Under the pieces are notes generated by a model that saw only the letters and a list, made by a program, of their open reading frames with translations, was not told the DNA's origin and made no database searches. This document shows, in pieces, positions 53,466 through 60,644 of a DNA stretch of 64,000 bases. Made by a program: the position numbers and the translations under genes. Origin of the DNA: CAZYAK01 sp964645935 (GTDB lineage Bacteria; Patescibacteriota; Gracilibacteria; Peribacterales; Peribacteraceae); the NCBI GenBank assembly GCA_964645935.1, contig CAZYAK010000002.1, positions 1 through 64,000 of the forward strand, read 5' to 3'. Numbering within the stretch: the stretch's first letter is position 1; each line of letters begins with the position of its first letter.

Positions 53466-53493
53466 TTGATATTTTGAAATAAAAGTTTATAAT
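53466..53493 (+). promoter_or_regulatory. Sigma70 promoter of the 170-residue unknown gene
   Basis: TTGATA (53466-53471), a 16-nt spacer and TATAAT (53488-53493) sit in an AT-rich stretch. Transcription would start near 53500, leaving about 25 nt before the ATG at 53525. This favours that ATG over the one at 53492, which overlaps the -10 box. Confidence 0.75.
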
Positions 53494-53524
53494 GCACTCC
53501 TTGCCCATCTGCCGTGATATCACC

Positions 53525-54037
53525 ATGGGCGACGTGCTCACGCGGCGCGAGACGACGAGCCCTGCGGCGTACAAGCGTCTCTACCAGGCTGCCACTGCTG
53601 AGCGGCCGTACGTTCCGGCGAAGCCGTTTCCCGCGCCGGAGACACCGGAGTTTGTGGAGGAGGTACGTGATCTGCTCATCGAGACGCGTGCAGTGCTACG
53701 CGAGCGGTTTGCCTACGCGCTCACGACCATAGAGGCGTTTCACGCCTCCCGCATCGCGCGTCAGGTGGCGCTGCAGCTCCATACAGAGCGTGACCGGGAA
53801 CCCAACAACCTGAGCGGAGTGGGCGTGATGGCCGACGAGGTCATCGCCCGGCTCTTTGATCTGCTCTACGGCCCGGAGACCTATATGACTGTGAAGCGCC
53901 TGCTCCGGCAGGACGAGCTCGACCGGCGAGCGGCCGGCGAGCCGAACGCGCGCGCACATGATGCCGGCATATCCGGCGCATTGCTGCCCACACAGAGCTA
54001 TCTGCTGCGACTTCAGACACGGGCTCATCATTCCTAA
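53525..54037 (+). CDS. Uncharacterised soluble protein, 170 residues
   Basis: I do not recognise a family. The product is mainly helical and charged: EFVEEVRDLLIETRAVLRER (about 40-60), IEAFHASRIARQVALQLHTE and VGVMADEVIARLFDLLY. It has no signal peptide or membrane segment. Two segments with repeated R-x-L-x-x-R patterns suggest a helical bundle. It stands alone behind a near-consensus promoter downstream of tRNA-Leu. The following 338 nt to the next gene are lower in GC (54180-54375), with AT-rich words such as ctaaatatacatatatg, and hold no gene I can support. Confidence 0.6.
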   Translation: MGDVLTRRETTSPAAYKRLYQAATAERPYVPAKPFPAPETPEFVEEVRDLLIETRAVLRERFAYALTTIEAFHASRIARQVALQLHTERDREPNNLSGVGVMADEVIARLFDLLYGPETYMTVKRLLRQDELDRRAAGEPNARAHDAGISGALLPTQSYLLRLQTRAHHS

Positions 54038-54375
54038 GCTTTCGCCGCCATCTACGACATCGCGCGGGTGAACGGCGCGCGCCTCGAGCGCCTCCTTCAC
54101 TCGATTCCTGAACGCTGCGGTCTCTCGCCCTGTACTTCGGCCCCGACGTATCTGCACACGCCATTTTCCGATGAACCATCATCGGGATGATTTCCTGTTC
54201 TGCCGTGTCACTGAGGCGGCATTGAACGGAACGATGGAAAATTTCGACGTAATTCTTATATGGTAAGTGAACACGGTTGGGGTGAAGACGCTGCTATAGA
54301 CTAAATATACATATATGTCACAGTACACATACTGGCTGTATTTCGCGGCCAGCTACTCCATTCGAGGTTGTCATC

Positions 54376-54630
54376 ATGGGAACCGGAACTTGCCCAACCT
54401 GTAACAAAGACATCAGCATGAATGCTGATGTCTGCCCCCACTGTGGGGAGAAGCAGTTCCTCGTCGTCCGCAAGCAGGCTTGCCCGGCCTGCGGCGGCAC
54501 CGGCAGGAAGCCCGTCGACGAATTGGGTCATGATGACCCCAATGGAATCTGCTACAGCCGCTGCAACGACTGCAGCGGATCGGGAGAGGTAGGCGTCAAG
54601 AAAGACGCCAGAGACGCCAGGTTGGGTTGA
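54376..54630 (+). CDS. Small double zinc-finger protein (zinc ribbon plus DnaJ-type CxxCxGxG)
   Basis: An 84-residue protein with two metal sites. An N-terminal zinc ribbon CPTCNKDISMNADVCPHCG (6-24) is followed by a DnaJ-like cysteine module CPACGGTGRK ... CNDCSGSGEV (about 36-72). Such small proteins may bind RNA, DNA or protein partners; none is indicated. The AT-rich upstream region and a strong terminator right after it make it a well-bounded single-gene transcript. The tail KKDARDARLG is basic. Confidence 0.75.
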   Translation: MGTGTCPTCNKDISMNADVCPHCGEKQFLVVRKQACPACGGTGRKPVDELGHDDPNGICYSRCNDCSGSGEVGVKKDARDARLG

Positions 54631-54636
54631 ATGGAA

Positions 54637-54665
54637 GGCCGGGGTGCATAGCCCCGGCCGTTTTT
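54637..54665 (+). terminator. Terminator of the zinc-finger gene
   Basis: GGCCGGGG-tgcata-GCCCCGGCC followed by GTTTTT, directly after the stop codon. Confidence 0.9.
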
Positions 54666-54900
54666 GGTGAGTCATCCACAAGGGATCGATCTGCAGTGAT
54701 TTGAGCGCGACGTGGCAGCAGGTCTTCCCGGACGAGATGACCATGGGCGAGACAGGGACGAGCACTCAGTACTCTCATCCCCACCGCTCCGTTTCCAGGG
54801 AACAACAACCGCGCGGCTTCCGCTCAAACCCTCCTTATCCCCGCGCGGTTGCGACGTGCCCATGCGGTATCGTGGCCCGGAAGGCCTGTACACTTCCGCC

Positions 54901-55782
54901 ATGCGCGTCTCTCCCCGCATCGCTGTGCTCATCTGCAGTCTGCTCGCCGCGGGGGTCGCGATGTGGCTCCTTGCCGGCGTGCTCCGAGATCCCGTCCCCG
55001 AGGTCCCACCCGAGCGCACGGCGCGCGACGACATCCGAGACGCGCTTTGGGAGGAGGACCAGCGCACGCCCATCCGCGATACCGGCGCGGTGCTTCCGGA
55101 GAGCGAGTTCTTCCGGAAGAACTCGTCGCTGCCGCTGGCCATTTCCCACGCGGATTTCCAGCGCGAGCTTGAAGCGGGGAAGACCTTCGTGCTGGACGCG
55201 CGCGAGCCAGAGGAGAGGGCCATCGGGCGCCTCCCGGGCTCGGGGCACATCCGCTTCGGCGACCTGCGCGAGGGCGGGTGGCGCGATCTGCCGCGCGACA
55301 CCGTGGTCACCGTGGTCTGCTATTCAGGCGTGCGCGGGGAGCTGGTCGCGCGGTTCCTGCGCTCACGCGGGATCGTGGCGCGATACATCGAGCAGGGCGC
55401 GGTGGAGTGGGTGGCGGACGGCGGCTCGTGGGAAGGGGAGATCGACTTCTACGGCCACTATGACGACCCGCGCTTCCGCACGTTCCTGCCGCCCGAGGCG
55501 CTCTGCCACCGCGACGCCGTGCTCGTGGACGCGCGCCCGGCCTACAAGTTCGACGAGCGGCACCTGCCAGGCGCGAAGCGCGTCCTCATCGGCTACGCCA
55601 CCACACCCGAGGCCGACCGGATGCTCAGCGCCATCCCGGCTCGCAGGCCCGTCATCCTCGTGTGCGACGAGTATTCCAGCTGCTTCGATGCCACCATCGC
55701 CGCTCTGCGCCTCCAGGTGCGCGGGCACCCGTTCATCGGGCTCTACCAGGACGTCGGCCCGGCGCCGGCGTGCCTACGGTGA
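54901..55782 (+). CDS. Membrane-anchored protein with two rhodanese-like domains
   Basis: A 293-residue protein. An N-terminal anchor (about 8-28) is followed by two rhodanese modules facing outside. The first (about 75-170) has FVLDAREPEERAIGRLPGSGHI and the loop VVCYSGVRG with the candidate active cysteine. The second (about 195-285) has VLVDARPAYKFDERHLPGA and VCDEYSSCFDA, where the loop is altered. Rhodaneses transfer sulfur or bind phosphate-like groups; the natural partner is unknown. The ATG lies 6 nt after TACACT, so the longer upstream reading was rejected. The stop is 6 nt from the convergent phosphoesterase gene. Confidence 0.85.
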   Translation: MRVSPRIAVLICSLLAAGVAMWLLAGVLRDPVPEVPPERTARDDIRDALWEEDQRTPIRDTGAVLPESEFFRKNSSLPLAISHADFQRELEAGKTFVLDAREPEERAIGRLPGSGHIRFGDLREGGWRDLPRDTVVTVVCYSGVRGELVARFLRSRGIVARYIEQGAVEWVADGGSWEGEIDFYGHYDDPRFRTFLPPEALCHRDAVLVDARPAYKFDERHLPGAKRVLIGYATTPEADRMLSAIPARRPVILVCDEYSSCFDATIAALRLQVRGHPFIGLYQDVGPAPACLR

Positions 55783-55788
55783 GGGGGG

Positions 55789-56277
55789 TCACCCCAGCGT
55801 CAGAATCTCCGCGTGCTTCGTGATGGTGTCCAAGATCGCCACGGTCCCGGGCTTGCCGAAACCGTGGACGGAGCCGGGGTTGAGGGCGAGGACGCCGTCG
55901 CGTTCTTCGATCGTAGCCTCGTGGGTGTGGCCGGTGAGCACGACATCGTACGACGTACTCTTGATGAGCGCGTCGGTGAGCTCCGCCACCGTGCCGTGGT
56001 AGCAGGCGATCCGCAGCCCGTCGAACTCCAGCACGGCAAACTGCCCGCGGAAGTCCGCGTCGATCTGCTTGAAGTTGCGCTGCAATCCCAGGAGGTCACC
56101 GTCGTTGTTGCCCACGATGCCGATGAGCGGCATTCCCGCCATCGCGCGTACGGCCGGACCGGCGCAGATGTCGCCAAGGTGCACCACCGGATCCGCGCCG
56201 CGGTCGGCGAGGACCTTCTTGGCCAGGGCGATGTGTTCCAGGTGATCGTGCGTGTCCGAGAGAATGCCGAGCAGCAT
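55789..56277 (-). CDS. YfcE/MJ0936-type metallophosphoesterase
   Basis: A 162-residue calcineurin-like phosphodiesterase with every metal-site motif: GILSDTHDH (4-12), VVHLGDI, IVGNND, CYHGT and TGHTHEA, then LNPGSVHGF. Length fits the small YfcE subfamily, cytoplasmic enzymes active on phosphodiesters in vitro. The physiological substrate is unknown. The start is preceded by a C/U-rich leader of about 24 nt and a TATGCT box, without a Shine-Dalgarno sequence. Confidence 0.93.
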   Translation of the reverse strand: MLLGILSDTHDHLEHIALAKKVLADRGADPVVHLGDICAGPAVRAMAGMPLIGIVGNNDGDLLGLQRNFKQIDADFRGQFAVLEFDGLRIACYHGTVAELTDALIKSTSYDVVLTGHTHEATIEERDGVLALNPGSVHGFGKPGTVAILDTITKHAEILTLG

Positions 56278-56330
56278 GGAAGGGGGGGAACGGGAGCGGA
56301 CAGCATAGCGGAACTCCCCTCGGCGCGCCG

Positions 56331-56372
56331 CCCCACGGAAAGAGCCGCCCTTCCGCGGCTCCCTCCGTGGGC
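56331..56372 (-). terminator. Long hairpin after the 195-residue secreted-protein gene
   Basis: CCCACGGA and TCCGTGGG arms enclose an inner AGCCGC/GCGGCT stem, giving an imperfect 16-bp hairpin downstream of the gene ending at 56406. There is no clear U-run, so it may be a weak or factor-dependent terminator or an mRNA-stabilising element. Confidence 0.4.
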
Positions 56373-56405
56373 CGATGTTGTGCGTAGGCCTCGTGTAGGA
56401 TCAGG

Positions 56406-56993
56406 TCACTGCGCCGACGAGGAGGCCGTGCCCATGGGCGCGCCTCGGAAGCCGCGGGCGGGTAGGGTCACGCCCTTCTCCGTGGCGATCTGCTGGATCG
56501 TCTTGCCCGAATCGATGGCAGCTTTGAGTTCCGTCTCAGTCATGCCGAGCTTCGCGGCAAGGTCGCCGGGGCCGTGCATGCCTCTGTGGCCGCCGTGGCC
56601 TCCGCGTCTGCCGCCGAAGGGCATCATGGCGCCCTGAAGGTCGGGGTTGGCGGCAATGGCCGCCTGAATGGTCTGGCGCATCGCCTCGTGGGCGGCATGT
56701 ACTGCGGCGGCACGCGCATCGTCAGTGTTGAGGGACTGCGCCGCTGTGAGAGCGGCAAGGTGTGCTTGCGTGGCGGACTTCATGAGCGCGGCGACGGCAT
56801 CGGCGTTGTTCAGGGCGGCCTGGTCTCGGGCGATCATCTCGGCGAGGCGCTCGGCGGTGAGCGTCTGGAACGAACGCTGCTCGTGTCCCGTGGGTACGGT
56901 GCTGGTGCCAGACACCTGTGCGAAGGCGGGGACAGCGATGGCGAGGCTGGTGAGGCCGGCGATGACGCCGGCGGTAAGCTGCTTGCGGTTCAT
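56406..56993 (-). CDS. Secreted Ala/His/Gly-rich protein
   Basis: A 195-residue exported protein with a signal peptide (about 1-26, cleaved near AFAQ). The middle is an Ala-rich helical region (AAVHAAHEAMRQTIQAAIAAN). A Gly/His/Arg cluster follows (FGGRRGGHGGHRGMHGPG), which could bind metal. The C-terminal module LAAKLGMTETELKAAIDSG-KTIQQIATEKGV resembles short helical repeats known from secreted actinobacterial proteins. Function unknown. The leader is C/U-rich and lacks a Shine-Dalgarno sequence. Confidence 0.65.
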   Translation of the reverse strand: MNRKQLTAGVIAGLTSLAIAVPAFAQVSGTSTVPTGHEQRSFQTLTAERLAEMIARDQAALNNADAVAALMKSATQAHLAALTAAQSLNTDDARAAAVHAAHEAMRQTIQAAIAANPDLQGAMMPFGGRRGGHGGHRGMHGPGDLAAKLGMTETELKAAIDSGKTIQQIATEKGVTLPARGFRGAPMGTASSSAQ

Positions 56994-57225
56994 GGGTAGG
57001 GGGGAAATGGGGAGGAGAAGATGGGTCGTAGTCGCGACTGCGGCCACAATACGTCTGGGGCATTACGCCCTCATAAAGGGCAAATCGGGCTCTGGGAAGC
57101 GCCAAACCAGCACCCCTTAACCCCGTCTTAGTCCGGGTCACGCGGTCGCATCCGTGCCGCATCAGGGATGCATCGTGGGCCGTTTTCCGCTATACTTGTT
57201 GGAATATTCACTTCAATTCCTTCTT

Positions 57226-59715
57226 ATGACCCGTTCCCACAAGCGCCGCACATTGCCGTGGCGTTCGGATCTCACCGCCGCCGTCCTCGTTGCGGTTGCT
57301 GCGCTTACCGTGCGAGCGGCGTTCACGGCGCAGGTCAACTACGAGGATCCCATCCCGGCTCCCGTCCTCTCCGAGCCCGTGGCGCCCGCGCCGTCGCTGC
57401 TGCCCAACGTGTTTTCCGACCTTGCGGGCGGCGCGCCCGAATGCCCCGCCAACGATGTGACCTGCAACGCCTTTTCCGATCTGCACACACGGGGCATCCT
57501 GAACGGCCGCAGCGATGGCACGGCAGATCCCGAGGGCACCCTCAACCGAGCCGAGGTCACCAAGTACCTGGGGCTCGCCTTCTTTCGTGACCGCGCTCCT
57601 GCGACCACGACGTTCCGAGACGTCCCTGCCGGTGAGTGGTACTCCGAGCACGTCCGCCGCGCCGTGGCTGCCGGGTTCATCACGGGCTATCCCGACGGGG
57701 GATTCCGTCCCGCGTCGCCCATCATCCGCGCGGAGTACGCTACCATGCTCGGACGCGCGTCTTCCGATGCCACCGGCTTGGCGCATCCCTATGTCGACGT
57801 CGATCCGTCCACCTATTTCGCCCGCCACGCGGGCTCCTATGCGCGTTTGCTGCCGGAGCTGGGCGAGCGCTTTGGCCCCGAGGACCACGTGTCACGTGCC
57901 GAGGCCGCCGTTGTGCTGCAGCGCCGTCTTGCAGAGAGGACGGTGCATTCCGGGCCCGGTAACAATCCCACGTGTGGAGATACCGATGGCGGCAAAGTCC
58001 GCGGTGTGCGCGGTTTCGTCACCGATCCGCTTCAAAATTCTGTTCCCGATTTCTGCTACATCATGCGCAACAACGTCCCCGAGCCCGTCTTGCGTTGCCA
58101 AGGGGCCGGATGCGTGCACGACGAGGGGTTCTGTGAGAACGATGCCTACAGTCATGCGTTCGATCCCTGTGACTACTGCGTAGACGGTGTCTGCTCGGGC
58201 CTACCGCCACCCTCGTCGGCAGCTGCCTCGTCCGCGGGGTCACCCTGGCCGCTGTGCCAGGACACCGACGGCGGCTTCATTGTTGAGGTAAAGGGGGCCG
58301 TGAGCGACGGGTATCACAATCCCATCGCCGACTCCTGCTACGCCTATCGCGATACCCTGCGTGTGCCTGTTGCAAGCTGTCAGGGAGACGGTTGCTTCGT
58401 CCACGAGGAGTTCTGCAGGAACGACGCCTACACCGGCCAGATGGTGCCGTGCGCCTCGTGTGCAGACGGCGCCTGCTCGGATACTTCGGTTGTTCCACCC
58501 ACACCTCACGCGTGCGAGGAAGGCGCTCGCGGCTCGTCCGGTGAGCACGGCGTGATCCAGGTGTCCGATGACGGACGCGTCACGCTCTTCCACATGCGCT
58601 ACAACGGCGGAGATCGCGTGATGGTGTACGACGCCGCCACGGACTCCCGTACACTCCTGCCTGTTGAGGTTGGGGGCCCCGGGACCTCGGATTGGATCCT
58701 CAATGGCGCGGGCACGGCCGTACTCTACGTGAAGACCGACGACCGGGAGAGTGACGTCCTCCATCTCTACGATATTGCCGACGACACGGACCGTGTCATC
58801 GGTCCCGCGCAGCGCATGCGCGCCCAGATCGCTACCCGACCGCGCCCGATTGAGTTCGTTTCCCTCACGGATCATCGTGCCCGCTTCGGCGGCCCCGGCG
58901 ACCGATACGTGCTGTACTCAGACTGGCACTCACCCGGCCATAATCCCGGCAGTCCCTCCCTTACGGGGGATTTCCACGTGTTTGACTTGCAGGCCGGACG
59001 GGACGCACTCAGTCTCCTGCGCCGCCCGCGGCTTGATCTCATCGGCAGCGCCGTCATGAGCGCCGATGGCCGATACGTGGCCTGGGTGAGCGATGGCCGC
59101 ATCGTGCGCCGCTCGATGGCAGACGGCACGGAGACGCAGCCCCAAGGCCCCTATGGTCCGCTCTTCCCCGGCCGCGGCAACGGTCATCAGCCGGAGACCG
59201 TAAGCATCACCGCCGACGGCCAGGTCATCGCGATGGACCTCTGGAACAGCTCCGACCTCGCGCCCGGCGCGCATCCGGGTTCCAAGGACGTCTACACGTA
59301 CGATTTCCGCACCAAGGTGATCCGCGCGGTCACGCAGGGCCATGGCGGCACGCTTGCTGCTTTTGAGCCGTATGCGCCTACGGGAATCAGTCCGGACGGC
59401 CGGTCGGTGTTCTTTCTCTCCACGGCCACGGCGCTGACCCACAATGACTACTCCATCTTCCCGTCGATGTTCCGCGCGGATCTCGACACGGAGAACATCG
59501 AGAAGGTTTTCGGACCCGAGAATGGCCAGGAGCCCTACACGGACCTGCGCGAGTACCCCATCGCCATGAGCCGTGACGGCCGTTTCATCATCCGGGCCTG
59601 GTCCGCCACCACCGGTACCATCCGACAGGGTCCGTACCAGATCGCTGTCTGGGACCGCGAGACGGACGACCGGCACATCGCCACGCGCGACCTGGGTTGC
59701 CCCGAGGATCGCTGA
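57226..59715 (+). CDS. SLH-domain fusion: three SLH modules, two Cys-rich repeats and a TolB-like propeller
   Basis: An 829-residue exported protein with a signal/anchor (about 8-32). Three SLH modules follow (about 60-225; VFSDLAGGAPECPANDVTCN, TFRDVPAGEWYSEHVRRA, YVDVDPSTYFARHAGS). Two copies of a 75-residue Cys-rich repeat come next (CGDTDGGKVRGVRGFV and CQDTDGGFIVEVKGAV, each ending in a CxxC-D-G-xCS motif). The rest is a six- or seven-bladed propeller (about 430-820) with blade words such as VMSADGRYVAWVSDGR and MSRDGRFIIRAW. The SLH part should hold it on the cell envelope while the propeller faces out. A TATACT box lies 29 nt upstream with a pyrimidine-rich leader. Confidence 0.8.
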   Translation: MTRSHKRRTLPWRSDLTAAVLVAVAALTVRAAFTAQVNYEDPIPAPVLSEPVAPAPSLLPNVFSDLAGGAPECPANDVTCNAFSDLHTRGILNGRSDGTADPEGTLNRAEVTKYLGLAFFRDRAPATTTFRDVPAGEWYSEHVRRAVAAGFITGYPDGGFRPASPIIRAEYATMLGRASSDATGLAHPYVDVDPSTYFARHAGSYARLLPELGERFGPEDHVSRAEAAVVLQRRLAERTVHSGPGNNPTCGDTDGGKVRGVRGFVTDPLQNSVPDFCYIMRNNVPEPVLRCQGAGCVHDEGFCENDAYSHAFDPCDYCVDGVCSGLPPPSSAAASSAGSPWPLCQDTDGGFIVEVKGAVSDGYHNPIADSCYAYRDTLRVPVASCQGDGCFVHEEFCRNDAYTGQMVPCASCADGACSDTSVVPPTPHACEEGARGSSGEHGVIQVSDDGRVTLFHMRYNGGDRVMVYDAATDSRTLLPVEVGGPGTSDWILNGAGTAVLYVKTDDRESDVLHLYDIADDTDRVIGPAQRMRAQIATRPRPIEFVSLTDHRARFGGPGDRYVLYSDWHSPGHNPGSPSLTGDFHVFDLQAGRDALSLLRRPRLDLIGSAVMSADGRYVAWVSDGRIVRRSMADGTETQPQGPYGPLFPGRGNGHQPETVSITADGQVIAMDLWNSSDLAPGAHPGSKDVYTYDFRTKVIRAVTQGHGGTLAAFEPYAPTGISPDGRSVFFLSTATALTHNDYSIFPSMFRADLDTENIEKVFGPENGQEPYTDLREYPIAMSRDGRFIIRAWSATTGTIRQGPYQIAVWDRETDDRHIATRDLGCPEDR

Positions 59716-59724
59716 TGCCCTCTC

Positions 59725-59751
59725 CCGCGGGCCGGGGAGCCCGGCCCGCGG
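59725..59751 (+). terminator. Strong hairpin after the SLH fusion gene
   Basis: CCGCGGGCCGGG-GAG-CCCGGCCCGCGG is a perfect 12-bp stem ten bases after the stop codon. It lacks a U-run, so it could terminate with help of a factor or block exonucleases. Confidence 0.5.
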
Positions 59752-59868
59752 ACGAGTTGGATCGTTGCACCTCCCGACAATGCGGGCGCAGAGTGAGAAG
59801 GTGGTGTGCCCTGTCAGACAGGAGCGACGATACACGGGGAGCCCTTCTGGAAGCTGTATTTCAGATTG

Positions 59869-59897
59869 TTGACTAACAATTATATTAATTGGATAAT
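59869..59897 (+). promoter_or_regulatory. Sigma70 promoter of the small transporter gene
   Basis: TTGACT (59869-59874), a 17-nt spacer and GATAAT (59892-59897) lie in the most AT-rich stretch of the region (aattatattaattggataat). Predicted transcription starts near 59904, about 148 nt upstream of the gene. Confidence 0.7.
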
Positions 59898-59903
59898 ACA
59901 ATA

Positions 59904-60051
59904 GACTTGGATGCCTTTCGTCCAGGTCCGGTCCTTCCGCTATCGCCTGCGAGGGCAACGTTCGCTGTGTCACGGCGCGCCGGACGTTGCTCTCGCCCTC
60001 AAATTGGGTGGGCAACGTGTATTGAAACATTTTCTTAATGGAGATCTGCTC
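59904..60051 (+). promoter_or_regulatory. Structured 5' leader with mutually exclusive pairings
   Basis: The leader contains GCAACGT at 59955-59961, its complement ACGTTGC at 59984-59990, and a second GCAACGT at 60012-60018, each with matching flanks (GAGGGC / GCCCTC / GTGGGC). The middle segment can pair with either outer one but not both. The right-hand pairing ends about 34 nt before the ATG. This is the layout of a two-state RNA switch. I do not recognise a known riboswitch class in it. Confidence 0.4.
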
Positions 60052-60393
60052 ATGGTGAACTTTTTGCTGTTTGTGGCTGCGGCCATAATTTTTTCGGGGT
60101 CCGACACCCTTGCCTGCGTCGCAGGGGCGAAAGGGTGGAAGTGGTACGCAATGTGTGTCATAGCTGCCGCAGCCGGCTATGGAGTCTTTGTCGTCGCCAG
60201 CCGGGGCGGACTTGTGACGGTCAACGTCACGTTGCTGAACGGGTTGATCGTCCTTTTTGCGACGGTCATAGGCGCGGTGCTCTTTCAGGAGCGCCTTCTC
60301 CCACCCCAGTGGCTAGGAGTTGTCTTGGTGTTGACCGGGATATGCATTCTCGCCTTTTACCCCTCGGGCCCACCACCGGCCCCCACAATTTGA
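60052..60393 (+). CDS. Small EamA/SMR-type membrane transporter
   Basis: A 113-residue protein with four membrane segments (about 3-19, 28-48, 58-78, 88-106), the size and layout of a half-EamA or small multidrug resistance protein that works as a dimer. ATVIGAVLFQERLLPPQWLGVVLVLTG matches the E-R/E-x-L-x-x-x-Q-x-x-G-x-x-L-I-x-x-G-I pattern of the EamA/SMR superfamily. Unlike most genes here it has a GGAG Shine-Dalgarno-like site 8 nt before the ATG, plus a long leader and a near-consensus promoter, which may signal recent acquisition. The substrate is unknown. Confidence 0.75.
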   Translation: MVNFLLFVAAAIIFSGSDTLACVAGAKGWKWYAMCVIAAAAGYGVFVVASRGGLVTVNVTLLNGLIVLFATVIGAVLFQERLLPPQWLGVVLVLTGICILAFYPSGPPPAPTI

Positions 60394-60408
60394 GTTGCGC
60401 GACAGCGG

Positions 60409-60437
60409 TCCCCGGAACAGGAATGTTCCGGGGATTT
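60409..60437 (+). terminator. Terminator of the small transporter gene
   Basis: TCCCCGGAACA-GGAA-TGTTCCGGGGA, an 11-bp perfect stem with a GGAA tetraloop followed by TTT, lies 16 nt after the stop. Confidence 0.7.
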
Positions 60438-60447
60438 GCCATGTGCG

Positions 60448-60640
60448 TCAGGCCGCGCCGTACACCGGCTCATCGCGCTCGTGGACGATCAGCGCGTCCA
60501 GGTCGATCCGTCCAGGTGCGGATAGATGCGGTGGACGTCGTGCACGACGCCCTCGGCGAACGCGGAGTTCTTGGAGCGGCCGTAGCTGGTGCGGCAGACG
60601 GGCGGACCGCCCGTCGTCGAACCGCTTCGCGTGGTTTTCC
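60448..60640 (-). pseudogene. Possible frameshifted gene remnant
   Basis: Downstream of the amine oxidase on the same strand, protein-like stretches appear in alternating frames: LKAENHAKRFDDGRSA, then TSYGRSKNSAFAEGVVHDVH, then RIDLDALIVHERDEPVYGAA before a stop. Joined, they would read as one plausible domain, so this may be a degraded or misassembled C-terminal fragment. I cannot name it, and chance open frames in GC-rich DNA are an alternative. Confidence 0.3.
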
Positions 60641-60644
60641 GCCT

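Noticed and set aside
53144..54665. Integrated mobile element at tRNA-Leu
   Set aside because: No integrase, transposase or direct repeat of the tRNA end is present; the 3' copy is inverted and only 49 bp away. The two small genes downstream are not typical cargo.
59904..60051. Known guanidine riboswitch upstream of the SMR-type gene
   Set aside because: I looked for the paired ACGR hairpin loops of the guanidine-II class and the conserved core of guanidine-III and could not match either; only the generic alternative-stem layout is supported.
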